From positions 150,079 through 214,078 of the forward strand of contig BDGG01000021.1 of assembly GCA_001949185.1 (NCBI GenBank): DNA of 64,000 nt, given 5' to 3'. The notes beneath the pieces are model-generated. The model saw only the letters and a program-made list of their open reading frames with translations. It made no database searches and was not told where the DNA came from. A program made the translations under genes and the position numbers. Position 1 is the stretch's first letter, and each line of letters begins with the position of its first letter. The DNA is from Ramazzottius varieornatus (Eukaryota > Tardigrada > Eutardigrada > Parachela > Ramazzottiidae). Positions 22,701-34,151 of the stretch are shown here, piece after piece.

Positions 22701-25700
22701 TTCCCTACGAGCCCTTCTGTTACAGTTCTCTTCAGTAGCTGCAATTTGTCGCTCCATCTCTTACATCAACTTTTTCCAGAGGAAGAAAACAGCCGATAGG
22801 AAAAACAAGGCAGTTACTTGTCTCAACTTTTCCCTTAACGATCCTTTCTGCCGCACTTCAGTCGATGGCAACCATCGCAACTATGGAGAGGCTCCTCTTT
22901 CATGACCGATGCTATCTTCCTCCTACTCCAGTGGCTCGTTCAGTTCGAATGACATAACCGTGCTGGGAAGCCCGGCGGCAAGTTAATGATCTGTAAAGTT
23001 GTTTTTTCTCCTTGACAAGGAGAGGAATAGAGTGACGTTAATGTGTCAGAGGGAAGACGTTTGGTCACAGCCAAACTCAGCGAATCCGCGCGTCGTTGCG
23101 CACATCGCTGTATCGACCCCTCTTTCCTTCCCTCCTTTGATGTCAAGCAGAATACTTGAGCACACAATAGCAACGATTGGACAGTAGCTTGCTCCTTGTA
23201 ATGGCAAATCGATACATTGGAATTTTTTTTCTTATGTAAGACTTTAATAGTCTTATGGTGTCATAACGACGACTAGCTGCGGCTTCTTGTCTTGCGGCAT
23301 CATCCCCAAGAAAGCTTTGACAAGACCAGTAAGGATCATCATTTGTCAATTATCCTCTATAGTAAATGACTCTTTGATTGCCGACGACAATCATTTTCTC
23401 GAAGAATGGAATCCGCCTCCTTGAGGACTACTTCCCTTCTAAATCTCGATTACCCCAAGTCCTTTCAGATTTTCCAGCCTGAAGCAAGAAAAAGCCCAAA
23501 AGTGAAAACGTGAAAAATTATGCTGATATCCTGCTGGGTTGGCCCCACGCACAAGGTGCTGTTCTCGCACGACTTTCTTCTGCCTTCTTTCCGCTTCCGC
23601 CTGTTACTTCCTTCGCGACAACCTACAAAGTTAGCGGACCTCCTAACGTAATAAGCAACAAGCGGAAAGGCACGCCATCCTGTCCTCTGTACTGTGCAGC
23701 CAGTCTAACAGAAGTAAGACTAACTTAGTAGCACGATTTCTCCGCCAGACCTTGTTATAAACAGCCAGAACATTTGGCCCACATTTCACCCATTTCAACT
23801 CCCCCCATTAAATCCATCTTTTAAGCACGGCCGTATGAATTATCCCTCATTTCTGCATAACTCTCGTCGACCATGCATACACAGCCTGCAGGCAATATAC
23901 AGCAGTGTAACCAGTGTCCAACTGGTGCGCCGCTAGCCTTATCATCAAGGCTTCTTCCACAAATTCAATTTGTTCCCTCACTTATGCTTGTCTCTTTCCA
24001 TTTCCACTCATTTCACCGCGCTGCTCAATTCAATATAATAAGCCCCCCATTCATCCATACGCCCAACTTCCTGGTCCATCGTCCCTCCATCAAATTGCCG
24101 CTCAAGCCCCAAACGATCACTAGACGCTATGTCGCCACTCTTAACAAGCTCAGCCATCAATTATACAGATCCAATATACTCTTCCTGCTAAGACTAGAAG
24201 GGATGTTCAACATGCCGGGAAAGGGAAGGTGTCAAGTATTTATTTTAATTAAGGCCACTGTCCAATATTTCTTTTAAAAATTTCCTGGCGATGGTCAGGA
24301 TCTCAGCTGGCGAATTAGAGGGTTTATGTAAGCTAGCGTGACAGGGCTTTGACTTAAATAAACCAAGCTTGAACGGACGTTTTTGGTCATATTGCCTTTC
24401 TCACTCCATCAACATCTTCAACAAGTCTTGAATAAACTCGGTCATGCAAAAGCTCCCTCCATATTTCTTTTTCTCCAAGCTGTCAAAGAAACACTTGACA
24501 GCTCGATTGCAGCAAGAAGCAAAAAGACTAAAGTAACGATCGCGCCGACCACAAGCATTCCCTTCCTCCCTGCCCATCAATTTCACCCTCGTTGCTCGTT
24601 TTCTTCACCAAAGTCACAACTTGACACATCACTAAAACAAAAAAGCCGTTTATCCTGTCCATACTCCAACCAGCTATGCAAATCGTAATCCCTCTTCTCT
24701 ACGGTGCACTCTGACCTACAAAGAAATCACCCCCGAAAGAGTGTGGCATTTGAAGTATGGCCATAAACACAATTCTCTGACGGGTTAATATTCTGACCCA
24801 TATTTTCCTGCGGTTTTACGAGCCGCAAAATATACATGCATCGAAGGTAGACGACGAGTAAAATTTCGGGCATAAATATTTGAGTGACGACTTTGTGGAA
24901 ACCGGTTGAATGTTGTGTCTCAACTCGAGGCTGCGTCTGCATGTCAAGAAAGGTGTTATGTCAAAAGACGAGACTTTATTCTGCTTGTGCGCCACTAATG
25001 CCACACGCGTTTGCCATCAAAGCGGTAAACTGGACATGGCGGGGACAGAGTGGGCAACATAACAACATGAACATGGAGAAATTGATTCTGTCCCCACGGA
25101 TTAGCCGGCTAAAGTGCCTTCCTTCCCTTCAAAACTCGTTTCATTGAACATTGCCATGCATTCCATATTTGCCGCTATTCACTCATGGCCAGCTGAAAAA
25201 TGCCGGTTGCCCTTCGTCTTCGACGATGTGGAGGAGAATTTGCCATCCAGCACCTTGTTGGACCACATGCCGTCTCTCCTGACATTGATCAAACGCTATC
25301 ACCATCAATAAAACCCAAAACAGCCTGTAACGCTGTAAACTTGCATCAACCACGCCCACCTCGAAATCCAACCAAATATTCGTGCTTTAGCATGGGCATA
25401 TTACACGATGAAAAGATGGCAGATGATGCTGATGTCCACCGGGAAATGATTTTCCCCAGTTTGATCATGGGATTGTAACGTGGCCAAACTGTGGAAATGT
25501 ACGAATTTGCTTATGAGTTGGCATTTTGTACAGTGACACAGAAGCATGTCCAGTCGATTGCACCTGCCGATGGGGCACTCGAGCGCCTGTTTCTCTTCCC
25601 ACCTTTGCCGATAAAATACACAGCTGTCTGGATAAGTATAGCTCTTGACCCGATCATAGCCAGCCCAAGATATATTATTTCTTACGGAAAGTAAACTAAG

Positions 25701-27969
25701 GGGACAAGAAAGGTGCTGATGGGAATGGACCTGCCAAGACATGGGGTGTACCTTACATCACTCCACCTGAACTAGGTAGTTCACGCTACACCATGTCCGT
25801 AAACAAGGGCCAGCCTCATCGACAGGCATTCAAATGAAATATGGGACCCTTCATCGCCGGCTTCCTTCCTGACCAACTCTGGGGCTTACGCTTGCTTCTC
25901 TGTGAACATTGAAGGCTGTAACGGGGCATGCATAACATGAACGATGATGACACTTTGCATTTGTGATGGTAATGACCAGTAAAGAGGGAGAAGGGTCCCC
26001 CTTTTACTGGCTCCGTTGACGCAGCAATAAAAGCGGCCAACTACGGCCCATAATTACCCCTCCACTCAACGAACCCACCGGCTTTATTTCCTCTTCCCTT
26101 TCGCCTTCTGCACAAGGCGTAATCGGCCACTTTAGCCAATAGCCCTCATTCCTCATTGATGACCCAATGACAAGAATAACCAAATCTCACTTCACTCTTC
26201 CCAAAACCCTAGCAACCTTTCTGAATTTGTTCGTCTACTGCACAGAATATTTGCTGGATATTCCGTGAATAATCCTCTTGCCGGGGGACCTCAGAGGAAT
26301 GGAGAAGGAAGAGAGGGGAAAAGCGATAAGGCGGCAAATGCTTCCGATGCCTTTTCTTGAGGTTGGATACAATGATGTAATCGATGAATGGATAATCACA
26401 TTTGATAGCTTAGCTTCCTTACAAGGGATGAGGGAGCGCTAGACGGAGGCTTGTCTTTGACTAGTAGCACAATGCAACAGGGAGCAAGTGCGTCTCCCAT
26501 TGCTCCTTGTACTATAAAGCCATTCACCCACATCGACAAAGGCGGCCACAGTCTCCCACGGAGGCCTTTTGGGGTTCCCCGCCTTATCCGACACGAATGT
26601 GGAGCAACGAAACAAGTAAGAGGCAGAGAACCCTTGCGGGTTTCCCGCTAGGATCCCTCATGGTGGCCTCAGCGGTGACGCGATCCGGGCTAAGCTGCCT
26701 TTCTTTCCATTCAACAACTTGCGGGAAATCTCACAAATGCCATCATGGAGAACAGCAAGCAAAGCCTGTATCAAGAAGGATCTGCAGTGTCAAGACAGGC
26801 TAATCCTCAAACCTGACATTACTGATATCCGCTCTATCATCCCAGGCCAGCCAGAAATTTCCAGCATGGCCTCCTACTACAGCACAACAACCTCATAGGA
26901 AATTTCACAGGAACATCTCCGTGTGGTACTATGCAAACTTTTTCATGGTTAGAGACAGGAAGCAGGAAGAGGAAAGTGGTGCAAGTAGAAAAAAGAGCCA
27001 TTAGTCGCCGATTGGCCTTTAGTGTAAACTTCCAAGCGGTGTATCCTTTGACGAACGTGTACAAGCCAAATGCGCGGTTGTGGCGAAGGGAATTAAGGCT
27101 GACATGTCCGACATGCCTGACAGACAATAGGGGGAAAAAAAGGCATTTCACGCCTTTTTCCTCACCATTCTTCCTGGCCGTCAATCGGCCAGCGCAGTGC
27201 AGTTCCACTTTGACACGATGCAACCCTACAGCAGACATGCGTGCTGTCCATAGAGCATTGTGTTGGGCATGTTACATCGATGGCCGTTTATTTCTCAAAG
27301 CATTCACCCGATTCGATACTGGTACCATTCACCCCAAGCATTTATTCCCTCGTGCATGAAAATGTTACTGTGTGCCACACCAACACTCCCGTCATCACGC
27401 TTTTCTCTCTCTCTCCTCTCCAACTGTGTAGAAAATTCAGACCGTTCAAACCAAGAGCTCCTTCATGCACACAACTCATCAAAACAAACCCTTTAAAACT
27501 CCTTTTGTCCCCAATCGCCACAATCGAGAAGATCTTCCTCGATGAATTGACATTCTGGATTTAATTGAAACTATACACAAAGTACTGGGATAATTATTTT
27601 GGTGATGGCGCCGAAAGGCAAAGAGATTGGAAGTCGCGCGCCTTGATCGGAGCATAACATAACGTTAAGGAGAAGAGTCAAGTCAAATATTATTCACCGG
27701 ACATCCGTCCAACAACATTGCCTGGCAGAACTGCCCTGACATGTACAGCCCCTGCCACTTCACTACACCGTAGCTCAGAAAATATTCTGGGATAATGGCA
27801 GGTGTTGGCCTTCACACGGCGGCTTATTGTCGAATTTATGGTGCGAAGAATTGTACTAGACAAAAGAAGCGGCAATTGTAAAAATACCTGCTGAGATGGA
27901 GGGGAATGTCCTGAGCAGTATGGACAGGACGAGCAACCAGGAGTATTTCCTCCTTGTTCGCCCCGTCAT
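16739..27969 (-). CDS. IGSF9: Turtle/IGSF9-type cell adhesion receptor (1129 aa, 12 exons)
   Basis: Twelve exons join in frame to 3390 nt: 27969-27888, 21138-20830, 20761-20696, 20629-20514, 20403-20247, 19985-19692, 19615-19470, 19399-19261, 19196-18621, 18546-18151, 18087-17802, 17561-16739. Exon 1 encodes a basic start and a hydrophobic signal peptide (YSWLLVLSILL), placed by splice phase and sense rather than by a transcript. Five Ig domains follow. The first has DVPIFILYQGYPPHIGQGY and DEGWYECK, close to Turtle. The third ends DTGKYTCRVSNG. The fourth has TYNPTVQYLPLNLSG and FVQWTKDSRLF. The fifth ends HGRYSCMVENEVATLS. Two FN3 domains (PHAPTNLTL...; APTNVQVLSTTDG...), one membrane span (IAITAGVVGGVLFFAVSIIL) and a 300-residue Ser-rich tail complete it. 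The family guides axon and dendrite patterning at the cell surface. Intron 1 is 6.7 kb. Confidence 0.9.
21139..27887. other. 6.7 kb first intron of the Turtle gene, non-coding, rich in AT-core motifs
   Basis: No exon could be supported on either strand. The stretch is rich in words recognised by homeodomain, POU and similar factors. Examples are ATTTGCAT at 22265-22272, CATTAATTGC at about 22182, and TGCATATATTAATGG at about 21826. A (CAG)6-like run lies at 21868-21888. These are suggestive of developmental enhancers, but motif counting alone cannot prove it. Open frames here are short and lack conserved text. Confidence 0.5.
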
Positions 27970-30560
27970 GTTGGGTTTGTATCGGCGGCACAAGGAAGGG
28001 ACTGGGATGAAGCATGGCCAGCTGTGAACGATCTGCTGACAGTCATAATCAATTAAGGCAGCTGCTGCTCCACTCTTCTTCCTGCCCTTCATTCCACTAG
28101 CAGCAATGACACGACGAACAGAGGAGGATCGGTAACAGCCAAAGCACCATGCAATGAAACATAATTAACAGCCCTCACAACTGTGTCCACTCCATTCATT
28201 CCCACACAAGTATCCAAGGCATCCTTCGACAGTTACATCACCATCCAAAGTAGGGTCCGTTATACGTACGTACTCCCATTTCGAATCCGGCCACAGTTGC
28301 AATTACACAGATTAGCTCGATGGCCCATTATCCCATTACAGGTGCCCAACGTCAAGACCGCAGGAGAAATCCTCTGCCTTGTCATCGAATAATCGATATT
28401 GCATTTAGCAGAGAAGAGTTTATGGCGAATGACGGAGGCTAGTGCGAGTCTTTCCGGCAGGCAAAAATAGAACAATATAAACACGGTATGCGCAGTGTTT
28501 TTGTTGTCTGTATCAGTCAATGAATGTCAGGGCGATTTGAAATGAAAAAGTAGCGATGGATGGGAAGGAGAAGAAGGCAGCCCAGAATAGCCATCACAGC
28601 GTGTAGGGCTAGAGTGAAACAGCAAAGTCTGCTGGAGGGAATATATGCATGGAATCCCTCTGGCTTGACTGTACACTGTGCAAGTACACAGTCCAGACTG
28701 GAAAGTATACACTTCCTCTATTGGGACTGTACCAACACAATCGCCATCTCACTTACGGCACAATACAACAACTCAGAAGCTGTAGACGATATCCCGCCTT
28801 CCCTCCGCTTCCTTCCTTTGATGGTCGATAGGGTCGGTTCAGCTGTGAAACGGTCGACCGATCCGAGTCCACTACCACACCGCCATGAAACGAGATGTGG
28901 TAACAGTAGCTAAGCTAGCTACCCCTCAACACAACTGCATGCTGGCCTTCCTCCCCCTTCACTCCATTCCGCCTGCGACTGTACATGATGGAGGGAGACG
29001 AGCCAAAGTCCCCAAAAATACCACCGCAATAGTCGCTTCTTCATACTTCCATTGCTCGACCGACGACCCACACCGGCCAAATTCTACAGAACGTATTGTA
29101 TCGTCAAAGGATGAGACGACACTTTCGCCGTCGTTTATATTGAGACTTTGTTCTATATGGAAGGTTCCGAGACATCCATATCGCTATGATAGTGAGATAA
29201 TTTTGATTTAGTCTGCTCATTTCATTCAGAGAAAACAAAAGAGGTCCACCTGGCAGATTTGTGTGCATAAGAGTGCTACAGATGGCGCTAGGTAGGTCAG
29301 CGTGCGTGGCCTATAGATTGGCAACCTCAGATCTGCATGTCTGACCTGGGAATGCACTGACAGAATAAAAATACCACAGACGATAAATACAATCGGCTTC
29401 AAGAAGCGCTACTGTGCGCACCCAGCCAGTCAGCCACTATCGGCGACAACCGAAAGGGAAGAGGGCGGCAGTAGGCTCGATGAATTTCTTGTCAGATTGG
29501 TATAGCACTAGCGCTATAGTCACGAAGTCCCGCTCCGCGATGTGCTACCTGACCACAGCGCTAGCGGCGTCAGATACTAACTGTCATCGAGTGTTTCGCG
29601 GACTTGTACGTGGAACTGTTCTGATCGTAGTTACCCAGCATGAACTGCGGCGTCCAATGAAAGGTGGATCGCTGAGGCACGACGATTCGCCGTCAGCCAT
29701 GTTTCGGTTTATAGTGATACCATATCTCCATCGCCGTATGGAATACAATGAATCCCTTGGTCGCTTATCTTCGGCTGATCATTTCTCCCTCGTAAAATTT
29801 CAGTCCTCACGAAATTAGAAACATTTTCGGGTAGCACTGTATGGACCAGAAACCTCGCCAGCGCCTCCCTCTTCATATCATCGTCTCAGTAAAGAGGTAG
29901 ACTCTTCTTACCTGAGCAAAAATTGCCCCTTTTGGCCACTGCCTTAACCTGTAAAGGAACACCTCGAAGGTGCCTTAGTGGTTCTGCCTCATTCTGCGGC
30001 TTACCGAAAGGGCCGTCGTTTGAAAGATGTTGCTTCTCAGCGGACTCTTTCGATCAGTGGTGGCTCGATGGAGGTCTGAGTCCGAAACGAAGGACCCGAG
30101 CCGACACACAGCCCACAACAACAAGACAGAAAGGGATAATACCGTTCATCTTAGTGATGAACTCGTTTTCCAATGACTGACTGTGTGTCAGATTTCAGGC
30201 AAGATATACGAGCAGGATCGTCAGGAAGAAACGACCAAGAGATACGAGGAAGCCATGAGCGAAGCCAGAAGCGTCCATTTCTTGGCACCTCCCGCCTTAT
30301 CTCCCAAGAGGGGCGCGAGTAACTCGTTACCTGATCTGTCGCAGCTTCATGAACAAGGCCTCATGCACCATCTGTGGGTCAGTAGTACCATTTAACTTCG
30401 AACACCGAAAACAGACAGCTGCCACCAGCGATCCCTCAACGGGGCCGGAAATATCTCACTGTGCTTTCCTACTGTCCACCCAACGAAGGCAACTGGCCAC
30501 GTACTCGCAGTGGCCCTGCGCAAAAGATTCGCTAACTAATAATACTACGACAGATCCTGC
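27970..30560. other. Upstream region of the Turtle gene, no gene resolved
   Basis: It should contain the Turtle promoter just above 27969. Some plus-strand frames near 29923-30400 (for example KIYEQDRQEETTKRYEEAM at about 30200) look mildly coding but could not be joined into a gene or matched to a family. Confidence 0.35.
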
Positions 30561-32568
30561 CACTTCCGCCATCGACACTTCCCCTTATTCACGTATACCG
30601 CCAACTTGGACGAGAATTTCCTCCGTGCCTTCCTCGCGACACTTCAGTACCTCCGTAAAGCTTCTGTCCTCTGACCTGAACTGCGACTTCCGCATACAAA
30701 CTGGACATGGTCGTTTTTACCATGTGGCGCACGCTTCCATCCAACAGCACTGGAAGCCTGCGCCACTTGGTGAAACGATCTTGTGTAGTTATTTACCAAG
30801 CTCCCAGTCTTGAGCGTTCCGTCGTCCGTGCCACCACTGCAAAAATAGAGTGCGTCTGCCTTATTATTATACAGCAAACAGATCGCACAATTTTTTGCGG
30901 AGGCATGATCGAGGATGTGGCCACACCAGCCGACAATCCGACCAGCAGTGTCCCTTTGTTTCCACAATCAGCACCCAGCCTTCTCCTCGTGGAACAGTCA
31001 ATTCTTCCTACCACAATTGCGACTCTTACCATCACGGCCCACTGTCTTCAATCGATACCAGGACAGGTGAACATCATTCAAAGTCGATCCCAAATCAAAA
31101 CTGCTCAGGGACTTGCGGATGTTTGAGAAATGTTGCCCACCCGCGTTCAAGCATGGACTGCTACCTTTGACAGCGATGCCACGCTGGACTTGCTCAGCAG
31201 TTTGAGCGAATAAAAGTTTGGTCAAAGTCAAGAAGTCAATGCCGAAGCTCAAGAAGCCAGCAACTACATGGAAAGACTGCGGCCAGCCGACAACTAGGCC
31301 AGGAAGGAGTTTCCGATCCCGACTTTCTTTGACTGACGCCTGCCCCCATCCTGAAGCATTTATGCGAGACCCCTTCACCATCCTCTCCATTAGGTGTTAC
31401 GTGTCCTTTTCTACTTATTTTTCTTACCTGCAAATGCTCTGCGTCCTCCCTTGAATGAAGACCTCTTCTGGTTCAGCAAGACCCGTCTTTCATCTGAAGA
31501 TAAAGTATGTCTCACCTTTCAACGTATGCACGCAATTCCCAATGAATTTCAGACATGTCAAACCTGAAACGTCAAGAGTTCAATGCTTGAAGAAAGTGGC
31601 GTCGCCGACTGTGGCCCACAAGCATGGCTGTCAGGAGCGCTTGGGCATTTTGCACCTGCTGGTACTTGACATCATCCAGCAGCTTTAGGCGACATGCATG
31701 ACCAGTCAGCAGGGCTCTCAGCTCTTCCTGTTGCCTTTCCACCATCTGTGAAGTCATACTGGCTGAGACATGCGAGGCGGCCATGGGCTCTGCTCTTCCA
31801 TCCATCGGGTGGCCGGCTCCTTCGGCGTCGGACTGCCTAGCTACATCTATCACGTTTCCGCTTCCGTCATCTTGCTGCCCATGCCTCTCTTTCACAGCTT
31901 CATCAGCTAAATCGTCCAGCCGAAACCTACGGATGAGCAAAGACAGTCTCACCAGTCATCTTGTATACAGGCAAAAGATGATAGCAACGCCATTGGAAGG
32001 CTCTACTGTAAGTCATCGATGATGCGCCTCAACAGGAAGTTCTCTTCAAAGACATCTTCGTACTCTGCTTTCTGCTGCACAGCCTGCACCTGAACCGCTT
32101 CAATGTTGCAACCGTCACCGGGCTCAGCTTCACACTGCACAGAACTTTCCTGCGTTTTGGGGTTTACTGCCAGAGAGAAAGGTACATGGTATGTCCTAAT
32201 GTCAAAATATAGTTACGACACAGAGAGGAGAAATTTACGACAGCGATCGACCGACTTTGAACTGCCACGTCGTATTTCAGTGCGACGTCCAGTGTATCGA
32301 TTTCGGGCACTTCAACGTGGCCATTCAGTCCATCGCGATATCCGGCTGGGAGCAGTCGTGAGCCCGAACGGTTCTTGCGGGAGCTTGATGCAGATGTTCC
32401 ATTGGAAGCAGGCTGAAGTCGGGACGCGAGAGAAGAGTAACTGCCTGGGCGTAGTGAGCGGTTGAGTACGGATTGCACTTCCTGCAGATACGGAGCAACT
32501 ACAGACTCATCCCTCGCTGCTTTCTCCCCATTATGAATTGAAGATCCTCGAGGCATTTCGATAAGCAT
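30560..32568 (-). CDS. Probable multi-exon gene, coiled-coil-like protein of unknown family (model incomplete)
   Basis: Several minus-strand frames look coding. At 32568-32190 one begins MLIEMPRGSSIHNGEKAARD and has VVAPYLQEVQSVLNRSL. At about 32160-32015 the frame reads YEDVFEENFLLRRIIDDLQ. At about 31930-31580 it has MVERQQEELRALLTGHACRL and VKYQQVQNAQALLTAMLVG. At about 31200-31010 it has GGQHFSNIRKSLSSFDLGS. The repeated Leu/Gln/Glu pattern suggests helical coiled coils, as in centrosomal or trafficking scaffolds. I could not join all exons with consistent phase, so the borders and end are approximate, and no function is assigned. A palindromic element lies at 30709-30788 in what would be an intron. 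Confidence 0.35.
30709..30788. repeat. Palindrome, GTGGCGCAC family
   Basis: Arms CATGTGGCGCACGCTTCCA and TGGAAGCCTGCGCCACTTGG, with outer arms GGTCGTTTTTAC and GTGAAACGATCTTGTG. One of the best preserved copies. It lies within the unresolved gene at 30.6-32.6 kb. Confidence 0.75.
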
Positions 32569-32956
32569 GTAGTCCGGACAACTACTCCATGAAGAATTCG
32601 ATTTAGAGAAGTGAAACGCACCAGCGGTGGACCGGTGATTTATTCAGTGGATTATCCAAAACACGGAACGGCTTCGCAACCTCAAACGCAGCCCAACTTT
32701 CGAACGGTACCAGACAGTGTTATTTTGATCATAATAATAGGAAATCGATTTTAATAATTAGAATCGTTTTAATTGAGCGGGTTGATATTCGCTTGATTGA
32801 TTGATCCATAATAGGTAGTCGAATTTTGATTTTAATAATTAAAATCGTCAGCGATAATTGATTTTACTTGCGGCCAGCTGATCGCGTAGACTTAACATCA
32901 GCACATAACTTTTAATAATTTTAATTGCATAGTAAAGTAACACTGGTACCAGAGTC
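32569..32956. repeat. AT-rich stretch with repeated GATTTTAATAATTAAAATC-type palindromes
   Basis: Near 32740, 32830 and 32910 the word ATTTTAATAATT(A)AAATC or close variants recurs, each near-palindromic. No gene is seen. Confidence 0.45.
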
Positions 32957-33572
32957 CATATATTCTGCATAGTAGACCTGTTTCGCAAGTCATGTTTTCG
33001 GCTTGCACAGCATATGTATAGGTGTTATGATGTGCTTTTATCCACGACTTATGTTCGGCCTAATATCGCTGCACAGAATTTCAAATTCTGTGCAAGCTGA
33101 GTTGATTGAACTATTTACCACTTTGGTCGAACTTTGAAATTTCACTGGAGTGGAGCTTGACCAGAACAATCAGCAAATTGGACCTGGCGCGCCAAGTAAT
33201 CCAAGCCATGCGCCTTCCCCACATTGCGCCACTTGACTTCCGCTCTCGTTTCCTCTGCAAATCCATCACGTTTTCGACCTGAACCAGCATTAAAACGAGG
33301 AAGAGACATTTCTCTTCCCAAAACTACGGCTAGAAAACGCGAACAAAGTCCTGGATTCATCCAATTGAGGGATGAGTGTCTGGTCTCGCGAGTCTCAGTT
33401 CCAGGCTGAACTCGCGCAGCGTAATGTCGCTTTATCTTAATTTTCTATGCGGGAAGTGTCGAAACCGCGAAACGGTCACCGCAAAGAAACCTGAACACTA
33501 CCAAATCATGTGATTTTATCTAATTCAGGGCCGAAACATGACTTGCGAAATAGGTCTAGTGATGTTGGCATA
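32957..33572. mobile_element. Non-autonomous DNA element with about 45-bp terminal inverted repeats
   Basis: The left end TAGACCTGTTTCGCAAGTCA, continuing TGTTTTCGGC, is matched by the reverse complement of the right end, which carries GCCGAAACATGACTTGCGAA then ATAGGTCTA. The similarity extends outward through CATATAT. The inside, about 500 bp, has no transposase. Confidence 0.6.
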
Positions 33573-34151
33573 TATGAATATTATATTTAACTGGAACTTA
33601 TTAGATGAGTTTTGCATCAAATGTATTGTACTAACATTTATTAGATGCCTCGACTGAGGCAGGATATTTATTACTATTAAATTAGATGGAAGCCGGACCT
33701 GGATATATTATGTCAAACCATATATAAATCAAATATATATCGATGTATATATATATAAATATACATCGATATATATTTGATTTATATATGGTTTATTATA
33801 ATATATCCACATATATATATATACACATCGATATATATTTGATTCATATATATATATTATATTACACTTTGCTAAATATGAAATATTCAAAAAATAATAT
33901 TGCATCAAACCAATATCAGATAACTACAGCCATGCACAAAACGCAAGCCAATTTGCAAAAGCATAAAGAGGCCCGATAGAACCAGACTCCAAAACAATAA
34001 AACAATTCCACTCAGCTAAAAATCTCGGTTATTGACATCGACAATAGAATAGATCTCCTTCAAACCTCTATGACCAGAAAGGGTTCCGAAAACAGAGGCA
34101 GCATTAGAGAGATCTTGTTTCGCCGGTGGCTTCTGCTATTCTTTTGCCTAT
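33573..34151. repeat. AT-rich satellite-like block with a 73-bp palindrome
   Basis: CCATATATAAATCAAATATA, continuing TATCGATGTATAT (33719-33751), is mirrored at 33761-33791 to form a near-perfect palindrome. A third half-copy follows at about 33820-33860. The rest is simple AT repeat. Confidence 0.6.

Noticed and set aside
30183-30813. Plus-strand frames with CTICGSVVPF and KIYEQDRQEETTKRYEE
   Set aside because: No second zinc pair, no clean exon joins and no family match; it overlaps a competing minus-strand gene model.
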